From positions 1-36,632 of the forward strand of contig CAJXAT010000012.1 in NCBI GenBank assembly GCA_913050055.1: DNA of 36,632 nt. The letters run 5' to 3'. A model generated the notes under the pieces. It made no database searches and was not told the origin of the DNA. It saw only the letters and a list, made by a program, of their open reading frames with translations. This document shows positions 33,993-36,632 of the stretch, in pieces. Position 1 is the stretch's first letter; each line of letters starts with the position of its first letter. The position numbers and the translations under genes are program-made. Source of the DNA: an uncultured Flammeovirgaceae bacterium (GTDB lineage Bacteria; Bacteroidota; Bacteroidia; Cytophagales; Cyclobacteriaceae).

Positions 33993-34769
33993 CTAACTTT
34001 TAAAATAATTGACAGCAAATACCTCAGACCAATAAGTTTTTGCGATAAAATTAGGATAGCCACAATGCCCCCCCTTAGGGGTGATTTTATAGGAAACATG
34101 ATCTGAATGCCCTGCAATGGATTTATTTAATATTTTTGGTGTCAAAAAGGGATCATTCATTGCATTAAGTATTTTGGTAGGAATTTGAATATTTTCTAGA
34201 AAATTTTTGGCACTGCATTTCTCATAGTAATCTTCAGCATGTTCAAACCCATGTATGGGTGCGGTAATTAAGTCATCAAAATCATAAATAGTATGGATGT
34301 TTTCTAGTTTTTTGAGATCGAAGAGCTCTGGGTACTGGGCATGCTTAGCTCGTGCTTTCTTTTTTAGAGACCTCATGAATCTCCGTTGATAATGATAGTT
34401 TTTTGGTGTGTTCAAATGAAGTGATCCAGATTTCAAATCCAGAGGGGCAGCAATTGCACAAGCTTTTTTCACCTTCTTATAAGCGCCTTGTTCACCTAAA
34501 AATTTGAGTGTCAGGTTGGCCCCAAGACTGAAACCGATCAGATAAATTTCATGATAGTCTTTTTCGGTATGATTGACGACTGCGAAGAGGTCTTCTGTGG
34601 CACCACTATGATACATTTTGGGCAGGTTATTGATTTGATCCGAGCACCCTCTGTAGTTCCAGGCGAGGACGTCAAAACCTTCAGAAAAATGGGCATTGGC
34701 CATGCCCTTGACATAGGCGCGATCTGCATTCCCTTCCAATCCATGTGAAATAATGACCAATTTTTTACT
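33993..34769 (-). CDS. YheT-family alpha/beta hydrolase, 5' end missing at the join
   Basis: About 258 residues of a hydrolase related to E. coli YheT. Visible are LVIISHGLEGNADRAYVKGMA, FDVLAWNYRGCSDQIN, FYHSG-like MYHSGATEDL, and the nucleophile elbow IGFSLGANLTLKFLGE (Ser78 counting from the TTG at 34760). The Asp region MNDPFLTPKIL and the His region KGGHCGYPNF follow. Family members are normally ~320-340 residues and have ~60 more before the SHGLEG motif. Here the frame meets a stop at 34778-34776 in sequence that belongs to tilS. The codons for SKK before LVIISHG still look like the hydrolase, so the true sequence ends at about 34769. Substrate unknown. Confidence 0.83.
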   Translation of the reverse strand, partial: SKKLVIISHGLEGNADRAYVKGMANAHFSEGFDVLAWNYRGCSDQINNLPKMYHSGATEDLFAVVNHTEKDYHEIYLIGFSLGANLTLKFLGEQGAYKKVKKACAIAAPLDLKSGSLHLNTPKNYHYQRRFMRSLKKKARAKHAQYPELFDLKKLENIHTIYDFDDLITAPIHGFEHAEDYYEKCSAKNFLENIQIPTKILNAMNDPFLTPKILNKSIAGHSDHVSYKITPKGGHCGYPNFIAKTYWSEVFAVNYFKS

Positions 34770-34775
34770 TTTTTG
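34758..34775. other. Probable join between two genomes (chimera breakpoint)
   Basis: An A-rich tract (minus strand CAAAAAAGTAAAAAATTG) can be read as the end of tilS (NKKVKN) or as the start of the surviving hydrolase (SKKLV) in another frame. To its left the sequence is Bacteroidota-like and AT-rich; to its right it is more G+C-rich with different codon use. Both genes are truncated exactly here. Confidence 0.75.
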
Positions 34776-36040
34776 TTACCCGGAGCCCCAATCGGACGAT
34801 ACAGGTCACCCGGTAGCCTGGTTCTGACAAACAACTTACAGCATGCATTCCCTTGACCTGATATAAAAGCTTCCTTCGCCGGTTCGACTTGTCCCGCAAG
34901 AATTTGATCGACCAAGCTATCCTCGTTTTTCAGAGTGCGAGCTAAAATGGAACCTTTGCCGGGTAAAAACAAGGTGTGTTTTGACACTATAGAGCAACGC
35001 TTCCACCCAGTGGCTTTGGGTTGGTTGCTATGTAGGAAGATAGTGTGCTCGTTGCCTCTGATTCTTTGGTTGGATGAAAGGGACAAGTCCAGGTTGTCGT
35101 CTGATTCGACGAAACGGAGGATCCTGTCCATTTGAATTGCTGTAGTTGAAATCGATTCAGATTGGTTGGCAAGCCAGAGATGAGCGACTTTTCTTCTTAT
35201 TGCCTGAGGTAACTTCCTTAACTCCTTCGTGTTGATTTCGTTATTGCTTATGCATTCTCCGAGAACCCGCTCAACCCAATCATTTAAAGCTTCCTCTTGT
35301 TCTTCCAGTAAATCCCTACTTCTGCTCATACCTCCCAGCAGATCCCTGTCGGCATCTTCTTTGAGTTGCCTTAAGCCATTCTTTCTAATGCGATTGCGAA
35401 GGTAGTATGAGGACTCATTGCTCTTGTCGTTGCGCCAGGGAATCCTGAAGTCCGCTAGTTTCGCGCGAATATCTTCACGATTGATGGTGATGAATGGTCG
35501 GGCAATATGAATTTGTCCATGCTTGTGTACGGGGCGTGGAGCACAAAGACCTTGAGGGCTTGCCCCACGGGCGAGTCTCCAGATCATTGTTTCAGCAACA
35601 TCGTCCTGATTGTGGCCTTGAATCAGAAGCTTTGTTTTGCTGCTTTTGCAAAACTTGATGAATGGCTCTAACCTTTCGTCTCTAAGAGTTCCTTCGTCGT
35701 TCTTTGTACGAGGAGACGAAGGTCGGTAAATCGAGTGATTGAGTTCTAGTAACCGAGCCAATTCAGAGACGAATTGCTCATCCTTATCCGACTCCTCCCT
35801 CAAGCCATGATTGAAGTGGAGGACGCATATTCTGTTGCGACAGTGAGGGAATGCCGCATAAACCATCAAAAGAGCGAAGGTTGAATCAGCTCCACCCGAG
35901 CATGCAACGGCAATGGGCGAGCTCGAGAAATCTTTCAATGCACCGACCGCCTTCTCGTGCCAGCAATTCAATGGGAAGGTTGTGAGTAGCTCACTTGAGG
36001 CGGCTCGAAGCTTTTTGCCCGAAGTAAGCTGCTCAGTCAC
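34763..36040 (-). CDS. tilS: tRNA(Ile)-lysidine synthetase, 3' end cut at the join
   Basis: TilS converts the wobble C of the AUA-reading tRNA(Ile) to lysidine. The PP-loop ATPase motif is VACSGGADST, followed by VLHFNHGLREESDKDEQFV, IQGHNQDDVAETMIWRLARG and WRNDKSNESSYYLRNRIRK, all typical. The TilS C-terminal domain appears as CKLFVRTRLPGDLYRPIGAPGNKKVKN and is then interrupted, so only the last few tens of residues are missing. The GTG at 36040 is taken as the start, 16 bases after serS, with GAGGAG upstream; a TTG at 36067 overlapping serS is the alternative. The frame continues past the join to 34538, but that part is only an out-of-frame reading of the hydrolase. The sequence looks non-Bacteroidota, perhaps Verrucomicrobiota, which is a weak inference. 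Confidence 0.85.
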
Positions 36041-36056
36041 TTGTCGAGTGGTCTCC

Positions 36057-36632
<576 letters not shown>

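Overview
The first ~34.76 kb looks like one stretch of a Bacteroidota chromosome, most likely a free-living Cytophagales-type bacterium. The reasons are a gliding-type ABC cassette (gldA-gldF-gldG) running into dnaN, several upstream regions with the Bacteroidota -7 element TAnnTTTG (dnaN, fabH, the repeat lipoprotein), many short lipoprotein signal peptides, a glutamine synthetase III remnant, and an ECF sigma/FecR/TonB-receptor cassette. No rRNA, tRNA, CRISPR array, transposase or phage gene was found.

Layout. 1-2512 (-): secreted S9 peptidase, cut by the window edge. 2696-5472: a lipoprotein amidohydrolase of the D-aminoacylase type facing a Tat-exported PLP aminotransferase; their stop codons overlap. 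5638-7806: QueD-like protein, DUF2214-like membrane protein, quinone oxidoreductase. 7886-11341: large secreted BNR/VPS10-type protein and a small membrane protein. 11349-17457: FMN reductase, then the translationally coupled gldA-gldF-gldG-orf, then dnaN. 17749-20549 (-): rhodanese lipoprotein and topA. 20662-22434: two neighbouring genes (SixA-like phosphatase, glycerate kinase), each broken by one frameshift. 22396-24309: TlpA-like thioredoxin, small lipoprotein, rsmE. 24547-25080: 3' remnant of glnN with an in-frame stop. 25112-27532 (-): MORN-type repeat protein and fabH. 27935-33029: the most distinctive locus, a lipoprotein with three exact 85-residue repeats followed by ECF sigma, FecR anti-sigma and a TonB-dependent transducer. 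33274-34760 (-): an SRAP-family protein lacking its catalytic residues and a 5'-truncated YheT-type hydrolase.

The last ~1.87 kb (from about 34760 to 36632) is different: visibly richer in G+C, it carries the end of serS and nearly all of tilS. Both tilS (3' end) and the hydrolase (5' end) are cut at the same A-rich 15-20 bp tract, so this end is best read as a join between two genomes, most likely an assembly chimera.

How genes may work together. The 27.9-33.0 kb cassette has the architecture of cell-surface signalling: the receptor's N-terminal STN domain would signal through FecR to the ECF sigma factor. The repeat lipoprotein in front is the likely cargo or ligand-binding partner. A perfect hairpin over the sigma start codon suggests extra translational control. 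The amidohydrolase/aminotransferase pair would both act outside the cytoplasm on amino-acid derivatives. Function statements come from recognised motifs and family knowledge; no database search was run.
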